The notes under the pieces were generated by a model. The model saw nothing but the letters and a program-made list of their open reading frames with translations. It made no database searches and was not told where the DNA came from. Below, in pieces: positions 53,101-61,544 of a DNA stretch of 64,000 nucleotides. Numbering within the stretch: the first letter of the stretch is position 1; every line of letters starts with the position of its first letter. Source of the stretch: Carboxylicivirga longa (GTDB taxonomy: Bacteria > Bacteroidota > Bacteroidia > Bacteroidales > Marinilabiliaceae); NCBI RefSeq assembly GCF_050589825.1, contig NZ_JBNGOZ010000014.1, positions 1-64,000 on the forward strand, written 5' to 3'. A program made the translations under genes and the position numbers.

Positions 53101-53394
53101 GGAGTTTCAGTAACATTGTTTTTGTCGTGCTGTGCTTTAATTAAGTAGGATAACTATCCAAATATCGTGGCCGCATCCTTTTGTTGAGCTTAACACTGAT
53201 GCAAACCAAGCCAAGAAAATTTAAGACTGCAATTTTATGTGATTTCCACGGGTTTACAGGGCTTAAAATCCTTATGATGGGGTGAATCTCTTTAATAAGT
53301 GGTGAAATATCAGGTCAAAAAATGCCATCATGCACCTGAAAAAGCCGAAACAGGAAAAGGAAATCCAAACTTTTTATCGCATCTTTATGCGACC

Positions 53395-54252
53395 ATGGAC
53401 TTTAGTAAATCATTACCGACATATCTGCTGAAGAAGCAAAATATTATTCGTCTCATATTGTTTACGGCGGCCTTTGCCTTGGTGTTTATTAACCTGTATG
53501 AACCTTTCGATGTTAGAAAGTGGATTACCTCCTATAATATTTCTGAGTTAGAGTTCTTCTTTTATTCAAGCCTGATAATACTTACAGGAGTATTGGTAGT
53601 GGTACTCAGCCGTGTCATTATGTATCACATGGCCAAGCATGGCAACACCATATCCCTTGGTCGTTATCTGATATGGATTGGCGTGGAGATCATCAGTATG
53701 TCGCTCTTTTACACCCTTTATGAGATACTGATACTGGATGACCCCCGATCCTTTACTGATGCTTTTAAAATATCGATACAAAACACGGCCCTAGTGCTAT
53801 TAATACCTTATACGGTAACCTGGCTTTACTTTGCATGGATCGATAATAAGGAGAAGCTTGAAGCCATGGAAGAAGGGAAGAGTGACAAGAAGGATCCGGC
53901 TGGCATGGTTGTTTTTAAGGATGAAAAAGGAACTATGCGCCTTACTATTAAACTGGAAGATCTATTGTACCTACAGGGCGCTGATAATTATGTGACCATC
54001 CATTACTCGGATCATCAGAGCCACGAAAAATTTCTGTTGCGCAATACGCTAAAGCAGCTGGAATCAGCGCTGAAACCAATGGATGTAATTCGTTGCCATC
54101 GCTCTTACATGGTTAACTTTCAAAAGGTTAAACTAATTGAGCGAAGCAAAGAAGGGCTTAAGATAAAACTAAATACCCAGCCGCTTGTTAAAATACCGGT
54201 GTCGAAAACCTATACTGAATCCATCTTTGAGCTATTCAGTCAAAGTAATTAA
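53395..54252 (+). CDS. membrane-anchored LytTR-family DNA-binding regulator
   Basis: A 285-residue protein with four N-terminal transmembrane helices (for example IIRLILFTAAFALVFINLY and FFFYSSLIILTGVLVVVLSR), then a cytosolic linker and a C-terminal LytTR DNA-binding domain (about 185-285) with YLQGADNYVTIHY, the core RCHRSYMVNF and KIPVSKTY. No receiver or kinase domain. It probably senses a membrane signal and regulates nearby or distant genes. I start at the ATG at 53395; an in-frame extension upstream to 53299 is less likely. The next genes are a zinc-type ABC operon, but no binding site can be named. Confidence 0.85.
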   Translation: MDFSKSLPTYLLKKQNIIRLILFTAAFALVFINLYEPFDVRKWITSYNISELEFFFYSSLIILTGVLVVVLSRVIMYHMAKHGNTISLGRYLIWIGVEIISMSLFYTLYEILILDDPRSFTDAFKISIQNTALVLLIPYTVTWLYFAWIDNKEKLEAMEEGKSDKKDPAGMVVFKDEKGTMRLTIKLEDLLYLQGADNYVTIHYSDHQSHEKFLLRNTLKQLESALKPMDVIRCHRSYMVNFQKVKLIERSKEGLKIKLNTQPLVKIPVSKTYTESIFELFSQSN

Positions 54253-54361
54253 GACTAATTTATCCTTTTTGTCGTCTCGCTATTGTATGCTAAGTTGGGT
54301 TCAGGTAATTTTGCGCCATCGTAAAATATATAAACTAATAGCCATGCGCCTTAGAACAAAC

Positions 54362-55234
54362 ATGAAATACTTAATAATAGTGGCACTGTGCGGCCTTATG
54401 CTGACTGCCTGTGCTCACCAAAAGGGAGATGAAGAAAATCCTGTTGTCACAGTGAGTATTGCTCCACAGAAATATTTTATACAACGTCTGATCGGTGATT
54501 CGCTAAGCATTAATGTGATGATTCCCCAAGGTTCGGATCATGCTAGTTATGCGCCCTCAGCAGCGCAGATAAAGAAGCTAAGCCGTTCGCTGGCCTACAT
54601 ACAAATGGGGCATCTGGGATTTGAAGCTACCTGGGCAAAAAAACTGGGTGGTGCCAATGAGCAGATGCGTTGGTATGACTTATCCGAAGGCATCGATATG
54701 ATACAGGGCGAACATGATCATCATGGGCACGATGAGGGCCACGTGTGTACCGGTGGTATTGATCCGCATACCTGGACATCGCCCCGTGAAGTGAAACAGA
54801 TCATCAAAAATCTGCGTAACTACCTCACCGAACTGTTTCCGCAACACCGGGAACTGATTAATACCAATTACGAAACCTTTTACAACGAGTTGGATGCTTT
54901 GGATGAACGCTTGAGTCAACTAGCAGATGAGCAAGGACACCTCTCCTTTATGATCTTTCATCCTGCCTACACCTATCTTGCGCGCGCCTATGGGTTCGAG
55001 CAGATGACCATTGAGCACGATGGTAAAACACCGAGTCCGGCACGTCTTAAAAACACCATTGCAGCCGCGCGTAAAAAAAGTATTAAAACCATTTACATAC
55101 AACAGGAGTTTGACCAGGCCAACGCCAAGGTTATCGCAGAAGAGATAGGAGCTGAAGTAGTGCAGGTAAATCCTTTGTCTGCCAACTGGAAAAAGGAAAT
55201 GGAACATTTTATCAGCCGCTTGGAACAGCAATAG
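54362..55234 (+). CDS. znuA: zinc/manganese ABC transporter substrate-binding lipoprotein
   Basis: A 290-residue (296 from the ATG at 54344) cluster A-I solute-binding lipoprotein. The lipobox LTAC places the anchored Cys at residue 17 of the shorter form. The His-rich loop HDHHGHDEGH, the following GGIDPHTWTSPREV and a later MIFHPAYTYLARAYG provide the metal-binding His set typical of ZnuA/AdcA. Zinc is favoured over manganese because of that loop. It is the first of a three-gene operon (8 bases to the ATPase gene). Which of the two close ATGs is used is undecided. Confidence 0.88.
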   Translation: MKYLIIVALCGLMLTACAHQKGDEENPVVTVSIAPQKYFIQRLIGDSLSINVMIPQGSDHASYAPSAAQIKKLSRSLAYIQMGHLGFEATWAKKLGGANEQMRWYDLSEGIDMIQGEHDHHGHDEGHVCTGGIDPHTWTSPREVKQIIKNLRNYLTELFPQHRELINTNYETFYNELDALDERLSQLADEQGHLSFMIFHPAYTYLARAYGFEQMTIEHDGKTPSPARLKNTIAAARKKSIKTIYIQQEFDQANAKVIAEEIGAEVVQVNPLSANWKKEMEHFISRLEQQ

Positions 55235-55241
55235 AAGCCCT

Positions 55242-55982
55242 ATGAAACCACTTATTGAGCTCCGTAATATCAAAGCTAGCTACGATCGCCATCCAGTGTT
55301 GCAGGATGTGAACCTCTCCATAGCGGAGCGCGACTTTGTGGGTATCATTGGACCTAATGGGGGCGGAAAAACCACACTTCTCAAAGTTATGCTGGATCTG
55401 TTGCCTCCTATAGCGGGAACAGTTACACGATCAAAGGAGCTGCGCATCGGTTACTTGCCGCAGGTGAATAATATCGATAAGCAGTTTCCTATCACAATTA
55501 AGGATGTGATTTTGTCGGGGCGATATGCACAAAGCAAGTGGTGGCATAAGACCAGTCGGCAACAAATTAACAAGCTCAATGAACTCCTAGAATTTATAGG
55601 CCTTAAAGGGCAGCATAACACACCCATTGGGGAATTATCGGGGGGACAAATGCAACGGGTCTTCCTGTGCCGTGCATTAATAAGCGATCCAAATCTGCTT
55701 ATTCTTGATGAGCCCAATACCTATGTGGATAAAACCTTTGAAGCCAGCTTGTATAATCTGTTGGGAGAATTGAACGATAAGATGGCCATCGTACTCGTAT
55801 CGCATGATGTGGGCACCATTTCGTCGGTAGTCAAAACCATTGCCTGCGTTAATGGTGGGTTGCATTACCATGCTTCTAATAAAATTACCAACGAAGTACT
55901 TCAATCCTACAACTGCCCCATTGAACTGGTGACACACGGCCAAGTGCCCCACCGGGTTTTAAAACATCACGATCATGAGTGA
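55242..55982 (+). CDS. znuC: zinc/manganese ABC transporter ATP-binding protein
   Basis: A 246-residue ATPase. Walker A is GPNGGGKTTLLKVM (about 37-50), the signature LSGGQMQRVFLCRAL, and Walker B LLILDEPNTYVD followed by SHDVG with the switch His. It energises uptake by the neighbouring permease. It begins seven bases after the binding-protein stop and overlaps the permease start by eight bases. Confidence 0.93.
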   Translation: MKPLIELRNIKASYDRHPVLQDVNLSIAERDFVGIIGPNGGGKTTLLKVMLDLLPPIAGTVTRSKELRIGYLPQVNNIDKQFPITIKDVILSGRYAQSKWWHKTSRQQINKLNELLEFIGLKGQHNTPIGELSGGQMQRVFLCRALISDPNLLILDEPNTYVDKTFEASLYNLLGELNDKMAIVLVSHDVGTISSVVKTIACVNGGLHYHASNKITNEVLQSYNCPIELVTHGQVPHRVLKHHDHE

Positions 55983-56784
55983 ACTCATTGAACTACTCTC
56001 CTTCCGCTTTTTTACCAACGCCCTGTGGGCTGCGCTGCTATCGTCATTGGTGGCTGGTATTGTTGGCAGCTACATAGTGGCACGGCGCAATGTGTTTATC
56101 AGTGGAGGAATAACACACGCCTCCTTTGGGGGCATGGGCATTGCCTATTACCTGGGGTTATCACCCTTTTTAGGAGCCGGTATCTTCGCTGTGTTGGCTG
56201 CCCTGGGAATTGAGTGGAGCAGCAAGAGGGGCGGTATTCGCGAGGACAGCTCCATTGCCATATTATGGTCTTTGGGCATGGCCATCGGTATCTTATTTGT
56301 GTTCCTCACGCCCGGTTACACACCTAATCTCATGGGCTTCTTATTTGGTGATATACTAACGGTTCAAAATGCAGATTTGTGGTTTCTTCTGGCCATTGCC
56401 GTTCTTTGCCTGTTGCTGGTTATCTTCTTTTATCCGGTTATTCTGTCCATTGCTTTTGATGGTGAATTTGCCAAGGTGTCCGGCTTGCCCGTGCAAAGCA
56501 TCAAATACATCAGTGCCGTTATTGTGGCCATTGCCATCGTCCTTTCCATAAAGGTGATGGGTATCATCCTGGTGTTATCCTTATTTACCCTGCCGGCTGC
56601 GGCAGCCAACCTGTTTGCTAAAAGCCTTGATAAGGTTATGGTAGGTGCCGCACTTATCGGAATTACAGGGAGTGTCAGCGGCTTATTTATCGCCTACTAC
56701 CTGGATCTGCCATCGGGTGCCACCATAATTTTTACACTTACCATCATCTTTGTTCTTCTCAAAATCATTAAGGCTCTCAGGTAA
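55975..56784 (+). CDS. znuB: zinc/manganese ABC transporter permease
   Basis: A 269-residue membrane permease of the ABC-3 family with about eight helices. Motifs include GSYIVARRNVFISGGITHAS, GMGIAYYLGLSPFLGAG and a late VMGIILVLSLFTLPAAAA, the family's helix. It overlaps the ATPase gene by eight bases and is the last gene of the metal-uptake operon. The metal cannot be separated between Zn and Mn from the permease alone. Confidence 0.93.
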   Translation: MSELIELLSFRFFTNALWAALLSSLVAGIVGSYIVARRNVFISGGITHASFGGMGIAYYLGLSPFLGAGIFAVLAALGIEWSSKRGGIREDSSIAILWSLGMAIGILFVFLTPGYTPNLMGFLFGDILTVQNADLWFLLAIAVLCLLLVIFFYPVILSIAFDGEFAKVSGLPVQSIKYISAVIVAIAIVLSIKVMGIILVLSLFTLPAAAANLFAKSLDKVMVGAALIGITGSVSGLFIAYYLDLPSGATIIFTLTIIFVLLKIIKALR

Positions 56785-56828
56785 TGTAGATTAAAGTACT
56801 GTGAGAGGTTTAATTTCTTGAATTCTTT

Positions 56829-56860
56829 CTTGATTATAAGAGATTTATTGTGTAGCATTG
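56829..56860 (+). promoter_or_regulatory. predicted promoter of the SPFH gene
   Basis: CTTG (56829-56832), 20 bases, then TAGCATTG (56853-56860, seven of eight to TAnnTTTG), about 25 bases before the ATG at 56883. Confidence 0.45.
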
Positions 56861-56882
56861 TGGCGCCCTAAAATCTGGATTA

Positions 56883-57728
56883 ATGAAAAAAGAACAAACC
56901 ACCCGCCCACTCAGTGGTTACATGATGCTGCTGGTATTTATCGTGCTTTTGACTGCTACCATTACTACCATCGCTCTACGTGAGCTTTATCTTTTATTTA
57001 TTGCCATACCTTTTATTCTACTGCTACTGCCCGGATTTTTTGTGGTCAATCCCAATACCTCCAAAGTGCTGGTTCTGTTTGGTGCTTACAAGGGAACAGT
57101 GAAGGGTAATGGCTTTTTCTGGGCCAACCCCTTCCTTAGCAAACAAGCCATATCTCTTCGAGCTCGCAACTTCGACAGCGACAGGGTGAAGGTGAACGAT
57201 CAGATAGGTAATCCGATACTTATCAATGTTATTTTGGTTTGGAAAGTTAAAGACACCTATAAGGCTGCATTTGAAGTAGATCATTACGAGGAGTTTGTGC
57301 GGGTACAGACCGATGCTGCCGTGCGTAAGCTGGCCGGCTCCTACCCTTACGATAATTTTGACGACGAGCAGGCCGAGGTAACCTTGCGATCGGGCATGCA
57401 TGAAGTTAACGAAGCCCTTGAAGCAGAGATAACCGAACGCCTGGCCATTGCCGGCATTGAAGTAACCGAGGCACGTATTGGCTATTTGGCTTATGCGCCG
57501 GAAATTGCCAGCTCCATGCTCAAACGCCAGCAGGCAGTGGCCATTGTAGCGGCCCGTAAAAAGATTGTGGAGGGCGCCGTGGGCATGGTGGAAGATGCCC
57601 TGAAGCAACTGAGCGATGATAATATAGTAAGCTTTGACGAGCCCCGTAAAGCAGCCATGGTGAGTAACCTGATGGTGGTGTTGTGCGGCGATAAGGAGGC
57701 AACACCCGTGATCAATACCGGGTCGTAA
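56883..57728 (+). CDS. SPFH/Band 7 domain membrane protein
   Basis: A 281-residue protein of the stomatin/prohibitin/flotillin (SPFH) superfamily. Two close N-terminal helices (YMMLLVFIVLLTATITTIAL and LLFIAIPFILLLLPGFFVV) are followed by the Band 7 domain: KVLVLFGAYKGTVKGNGFFW and VNDQIGNPILINVILVWKV, then helical ITERLAIAGIEVTEARIGYL. Such proteins scaffold membrane microdomains and regulate proteases such as FtsH. Single gene; the C-terminal segment is short, as in the subgroup that lacks a NfeD partner. Confidence 0.88.
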   Translation: MKKEQTTRPLSGYMMLLVFIVLLTATITTIALRELYLLFIAIPFILLLLPGFFVVNPNTSKVLVLFGAYKGTVKGNGFFWANPFLSKQAISLRARNFDSDRVKVNDQIGNPILINVILVWKVKDTYKAAFEVDHYEEFVRVQTDAAVRKLAGSYPYDNFDDEQAEVTLRSGMHEVNEALEAEITERLAIAGIEVTEARIGYLAYAPEIASSMLKRQQAVAIVAARKKIVEGAVGMVEDALKQLSDDNIVSFDEPRKAAMVSNLMVVLCGDKEATPVINTGS

Positions 57729-57782
57729 GGCTTATTATTACTGAAGCAAAGAACATGAAGCTTTAAAGAGCTTATTTATTTC

Positions 57783-57790
57783 TATCTTTG
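57783..57790 (+). promoter_or_regulatory. predicted promoter -7 box of the DUF5687/ABC operon
   Basis: TATCTTTG, an exact TAnnTTTG, about 150 bases before the start at 57938. A TTTA lies 17 bases upstream, slightly short for a -33 box. Confidence 0.4.
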
Positions 57791-57937
57791 GTTCAGTGGG
57801 TTACGCATTTGTTAACTTTAAAAAAGTGCACGCAGAATTAGACTCTGGATATTTAGAGTAGAATTTCGGACTTGCCTACCAATATTTTTTAACAAGAAAT
57901 ATTAATAAGAAGGCCGAGTAAAATACAGTCTGACTAA

Positions 57938-59419
57938 ATGCATACAATGAAAAACTTCACATTCCTTTCCCATCAATGGAAGTCGGCTACCCGCTCGGCA
58001 TCCGTCTCTAAAAGTATAGGCATTCAGGTTCTTATGGGTTTCGTATTTTTTATACTATTCCTTGAATTGCTGGCTGGAGGCTATTACCTGGGTACTGCGC
58101 TGGCAAAAAAATCAGACCAAGCTATAGCTGAGCTTACGCGCTATGGCTTTTATTTCTTTCTGGCCATTCTATTAAGTAGGTATATGCTACAAAAACTACC
58201 CACTTTTATGGTACGGCCTTATCTTACTTTACCGATTAAAAGAAGTAAGCTGGTCAATTTTGTACTTACCAAACCACTGTTTAACAGTCTTAATATTCTG
58301 CCCATTAGCTTTGTGCTCGCCATTACATTAGGATTGCATCAGCATCTCAATGCTTCTACTTTTTGGATAATAGTAGCCTGCGCAATGGTTTGTGACTTAT
58401 TAGCCAACTACTTATCAATATACATTAAAAGGGTTAAGATAAAGCACGAATATGTGTTTTACGTTTTCTTGGCAACGCTTGCTGCACTCTTCCTGATGGA
58501 TAAATTTGACATTGTTGATTTACAGTTTATTTCCTCATCTGTATTTATGCAAGTCATCCATCATCCTTTGTGGCTAATCGCCGGCCTTACATTGATTATT
58601 ATTACCTACTACCTCAATTACCAACTGCTGTATAATCACTTTTCTTTAGAAGAATTTGGAAAGACTGAATCCAACCAACGAGGCAGTCTTGAAAACTTCA
58701 GTTACTTAAATCGCTTCGGAAAAATTGGGGCGTTTGTGCTGCTCGAACTTAAAATGTGCGTTAGAAATAAACGAACAAGAACCATGCTGTTTGTGTCGCC
58801 ATTATTCTTGCTATACGGTTTGTTTTTCTACACCAATCCAACTTACCTCGAGACGACAGGATTCCTTATTTTTGTTGGCATCTTCATCTCCGGTGGCTTT
58901 ATGATGAGCTTTGGATTGTACTTTTTTGCATGGGAGTCAAGCCATTTCGATTTAATACTAACGGCCAACAATACTTTTAAGGATTACCTTAAGGCCAAAT
59001 ACTTCCTGATGCTCTCAACCAGCGTAATCATATTCCTTTTATCGGTTTTTTACATCTATTTTGGGGTAGAGATACTAATGATTAACAGCGCTTGTTTTTT
59101 GTTTAATATAGGCATTAACAGCCTGCTATTGCTCTATTTTGCCACCAACAATAACCAATACATGGATCTTTCCAAAGGGTCGGCATTTAACTACCAGGGT
59201 GTCGGCGCAAGGCATTTCTTTTTAATGATTCCCTTGTTAGTGCTACCCATCCTAATCTACCTGCCCTTTGGCCTGACGGATCAAGGTAACATAGGCTTCA
59301 CGGTGATAGCAGGTCTTGGTGTATTGGGTATACTCCTACGCGAAAAAATGTTGGATTTGATTACGCAGCGCTTTATGAGTAAGCGATACAAGATGTCAGA
59401 AGGATTTAGAAATAAGTAG
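57938..59419 (+). CDS. DUF5687 family membrane protein, ABC permease partner
   Basis: A 493-residue polytopic membrane protein of DUF5687, a Bacteroidota family. It has about ten to twelve helices: QVLMGFVFFILFLELLAGGY near the N-terminus, the basic loop KRSKLVNFVL, a mid-protein loop with LENFSYLNRFGKIGAF and LELKMCVRNKRTRTM, then more helices. It precedes an ABC ATPase by 20 bases, so the two very likely form an exporter or membrane-protein complex, with this protein as permease. Substrate unknown. The start may be 57938 or the ATG three codons later (57947). Confidence 0.82.
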   Translation: MHTMKNFTFLSHQWKSATRSASVSKSIGIQVLMGFVFFILFLELLAGGYYLGTALAKKSDQAIAELTRYGFYFFLAILLSRYMLQKLPTFMVRPYLTLPIKRSKLVNFVLTKPLFNSLNILPISFVLAITLGLHQHLNASTFWIIVACAMVCDLLANYLSIYIKRVKIKHEYVFYVFLATLAALFLMDKFDIVDLQFISSSVFMQVIHHPLWLIAGLTLIIITYYLNYQLLYNHFSLEEFGKTESNQRGSLENFSYLNRFGKIGAFVLLELKMCVRNKRTRTMLFVSPLFLLYGLFFYTNPTYLETTGFLIFVGIFISGGFMMSFGLYFFAWESSHFDLILTANNTFKDYLKAKYFLMLSTSVIIFLLSVFYIYFGVEILMINSACFLFNIGINSLLLLYFATNNNQYMDLSKGSAFNYQGVGARHFFLMIPLLVLPILIYLPFGLTDQGNIGFTVIAGLGVLGILLREKMLDLITQRFMSKRYKMSEGFRNK

Positions 59420-59439
59420 TTATAGAATAATATCTCATT

Positions 59440-60159
59440 ATGATTCACATAGATAATTTAGGAAAAGCTTACAACCGGGTTAAGGTATTAGATATAGAGC
59501 AGTTGATAATTCCACAAGGTCAATCCTTTGGTTTAGTGGGTAATAATGGTGCCGGAAAAACCACCTTATTCCGCCTGGTTTTGGATTTGATTAAGGCCGA
59601 CAGAGGCCGGGTGTTGAGTAAAGATATTGAGGTTAATAAAGACAGCCAGTGGAAACAGTACACCGGCTCATTTTTGGATGAAGGCTTCTTAATTGACTTC
59701 CTAAAACCCGAAGAGTATTTCAAGTTCATAGCCGATATTAACGGGGTTACACAAGAAGAGCTGGAAGGCTTTTACAATGACTTTGCCGATTTTTTTGGCA
59801 ACGAAATCCTGAATAAGAACAAATACATACGCGACTTCTCAAAGGGTAACCAGAAGAAGATTGGTGTTTTTGGTGCCATCATCAGTCAACCGGAAGTCTT
59901 AATCCTGGACGAACCCTTTGCCAACCTGGATCCTTCCTCACAGTTTCGCCTTAAGACTTTACTAAAGGCTCTTCATAAAAAAAACAACTTAACCATGCTC
60001 ATTTCCAGTCACGACTTAAGTCATATTGCAGAGGTCAGCGAACGTATTGTTATTTTAGAAAAGGGCTTGGTAGTGAAAGATTTGCTGACTTCCGCAAATA
60101 CTTTGGATGAATTGCAGGGCTATTTTGCCAATGAAATTTCTGTTGAGATGAAGCGTTAG
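59440..60159 (+). CDS. ABC transporter ATP-binding protein (DUF5687 partner)
   Basis: A 239-residue ATPase. Walker A is VGNNGAGKTTLF (about 31-42), the signature FSKGNQKKIGVFGAIIS is diverged (SKGN instead of SGGQ), Walker B is EVLILDEPFANLDPSS, and SSHDLSHIAEVSERIVILE supplies the switch His. The SKGNQKK signature is common in ABC-2-type exporters. It probably powers the DUF5687 protein encoded 20 bases upstream. No substrate-binding protein is present, in line with export. Confidence 0.92.
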   Translation: MIHIDNLGKAYNRVKVLDIEQLIIPQGQSFGLVGNNGAGKTTLFRLVLDLIKADRGRVLSKDIEVNKDSQWKQYTGSFLDEGFLIDFLKPEEYFKFIADINGVTQEELEGFYNDFADFFGNEILNKNKYIRDFSKGNQKKIGVFGAIISQPEVLILDEPFANLDPSSQFRLKTLLKALHKKNNLTMLISSHDLSHIAEVSERIVILEKGLVVKDLLTSANTLDELQGYFANEISVEMKR

Positions 60160-60200
60160 AGCAGTGGATTCAATACATCGTAACCCCGCACTTTTCGCCG

Positions 60201-60950
60201 TTAAAGCACAAAGTTCACCTCTTTAAATGCATATTCGCGCTTAGTGCCTTGGGTGTCTACCAGTGTCATGAGTCCCATTTCGTTGATCGAGTCAATTCGA
60301 GCTTCGAAAGTTCCATTATCATCTTTATAAGCATGAAAGCCCTCTCCACGGTATAAAGCTTTGGTGTAATCCTGATTGACCAATTCTAAACGGTTGGTTT
60401 CCAGTTGATGATAACGATATTCAATGTTATCGAGCAAGTGCTCGAGTACCGTTTCGAGCTTGAAAGACTTGTTTGTTAGTTGTTTTAAGGATACCGGGTT
60501 AGGCGCATCGCTGACAAATTGTTCCTGGTTTACATTTAGACCAATGCCTACTATACAATAGTCGAGTCGGCTTCCCACAATGGAGTTCTCGATTAAAATG
60601 CCACATACTTTTTTATCCCCTACATATATGTCGTTGGGCCATTTGATGCTGGCATCTAATTGGGCTGTCTGTCTAATGGTATCAACCAGTGCCAGCGACA
60701 CTGCTTTTGAAATGTAAAACTGCAAGTGAGGAGCCAGAAAGTTGGGACGTAACAAAATGCTGAAAGTGAGATTTTGATGGGCTGCACTTTCCCAGCTGTT
60801 TCCTGCCTGTCCTTTTCCGGCTGTTTGATGATGGGTAATAACAAGGCTGTACTCGGCCATTTTCTTTGTACCTAGCAAACGTTTTAGTTCTGAATTGGTA
60901 GAGGCTAGTTGGGGATAGCTCATGAAATGGGGCGTTGAATATGTCATCAT
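60201..60950 (-). CDS. birA: biotin--[acetyl-CoA-carboxylase] ligase
   Basis: A 249-residue biotin protein ligase, which attaches biotin to carboxyl carrier proteins. The catalytic loop is TAGKGQAGNSWES (in place of GRGRxGR), with KWPNDIYVGDKKVCGILIE and IVGIGLNVNQEQF as conserved motifs and a short C-terminal domain. The N-terminal DNA-binding domain of E. coli BirA is absent, so it does not act as a repressor. It is divergent from rsfS-ftsH; the order birA, rsfS, ftsH, LUD protein is one I recognise from other Bacteroidota. Start 60950 or 60947. Confidence 0.95.
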   Translation of the reverse strand: MMTYSTPHFMSYPQLASTNSELKRLLGTKKMAEYSLVITHHQTAGKGQAGNSWESAAHQNLTFSILLRPNFLAPHLQFYISKAVSLALVDTIRQTAQLDASIKWPNDIYVGDKKVCGILIENSIVGSRLDYCIVGIGLNVNQEQFVSDAPNPVSLKQLTNKSFKLETVLEHLLDNIEYRYHQLETNRLELVNQDYTKALYRGEGFHAYKDDNGTFEARIDSINEMGLMTLVDTQGTKREYAFKEVNFVL

Positions 60951-61001
60951 TACAGTTTATCGTGAAATTATGGCAGACCAATGGGTGCTTATTCTATTTG
61001 G

Positions 61002-61009
61002 CAAAAATA
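61002..61009 (-). promoter_or_regulatory. predicted birA promoter, -7 box
   Basis: The minus strand reads TATTTTTG, an exact TAnnTTTG match, about 52-59 bases before the birA start, back to back with the rsfS promoter box at 61035-61042. Confidence 0.4.
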
Positions 61010-61034
61010 GGTGTTTAATATTTTCTAAAAGTAG

Positions 61035-61042
61035 TATCTTTG
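61035..61042 (+). promoter_or_regulatory. predicted rsfS-ftsH promoter, -7 box
   Basis: TATCTTTG, an exact TAnnTTTG, with a TTTA 17 bases upstream as a possible -33. It predicts a leader of about 110 bases before the rsfS ATG at 61158. Confidence 0.45.
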
Positions 61043-61157
61043 AGCAAAAGTATGCTTTGGCATGTTAACCATAGGGATAGCGCAAGGCCATGGCAACTGC
61101 GCTTTTGATCGCAACCCAGAAACTTAAAATTAAGCAAAGGACTAGAGTACATTGCCA

Positions 61158-61529
61158 ATGAAGGACCTAAATTATTCTGCTAAAAAGCTGGCAGATGCCA
61201 TTGTTGAGGGGATGCAGGAGAAGAAGGGCATGAATATTGCCATCCTGGACCTATCAGAATTAGATAACACAATATGTCAGTATTTTGTGATTTGTGAAGG
61301 AGAGAGTACTACACAAGTTGATGCGATTGCTGATGGTGTTGAGGAGTATGTGCGCGAGCACCTGGGCGATAAACCCAATCACACTGAGGGACGAGAAAAT
61401 GCACTGTGGGTATTAATGGATTATTTCGACGTTGTGGTGCACGTCTTTCATAAGCAACAGCGTGATTTTTATAACCTGGAAGGCTTGTGGGCCGATGCTA
61501 AGCGTACCAATATTGAAAACCTATTTTAA
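61158..61529 (+). CDS. rsfS: ribosomal silencing factor RsfS
   Basis: A 123-residue RsfS (Iojap/YbeB) that binds ribosomal protein L14 and blocks subunit joining in nutrient-poor cells. Motifs: ELDNTICQYFVICEGES (residues 33-49), VEEYVREHLGD, EGRENALWVLMDYFDVVVHV and WADAKR. Starts at the ATG at 61158 rather than an in-frame TTG two codons earlier. Fifteen bases separate it from ftsH, so the two are co-transcribed. Confidence 0.95.
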   Translation: MKDLNYSAKKLADAIVEGMQEKKGMNIAILDLSELDNTICQYFVICEGESTTQVDAIADGVEEYVREHLGDKPNHTEGRENALWVLMDYFDVVVHVFHKQQRDFYNLEGLWADAKRTNIENLF

Positions 61530-61544
61530 CTAGAACGTAAACAA

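Noticed and set aside
54253..54361. Zur-type operator before znuA
   Set aside because: I could not find a convincing palindromic A/T-rich Zur-like site; naming one would be guesswork.
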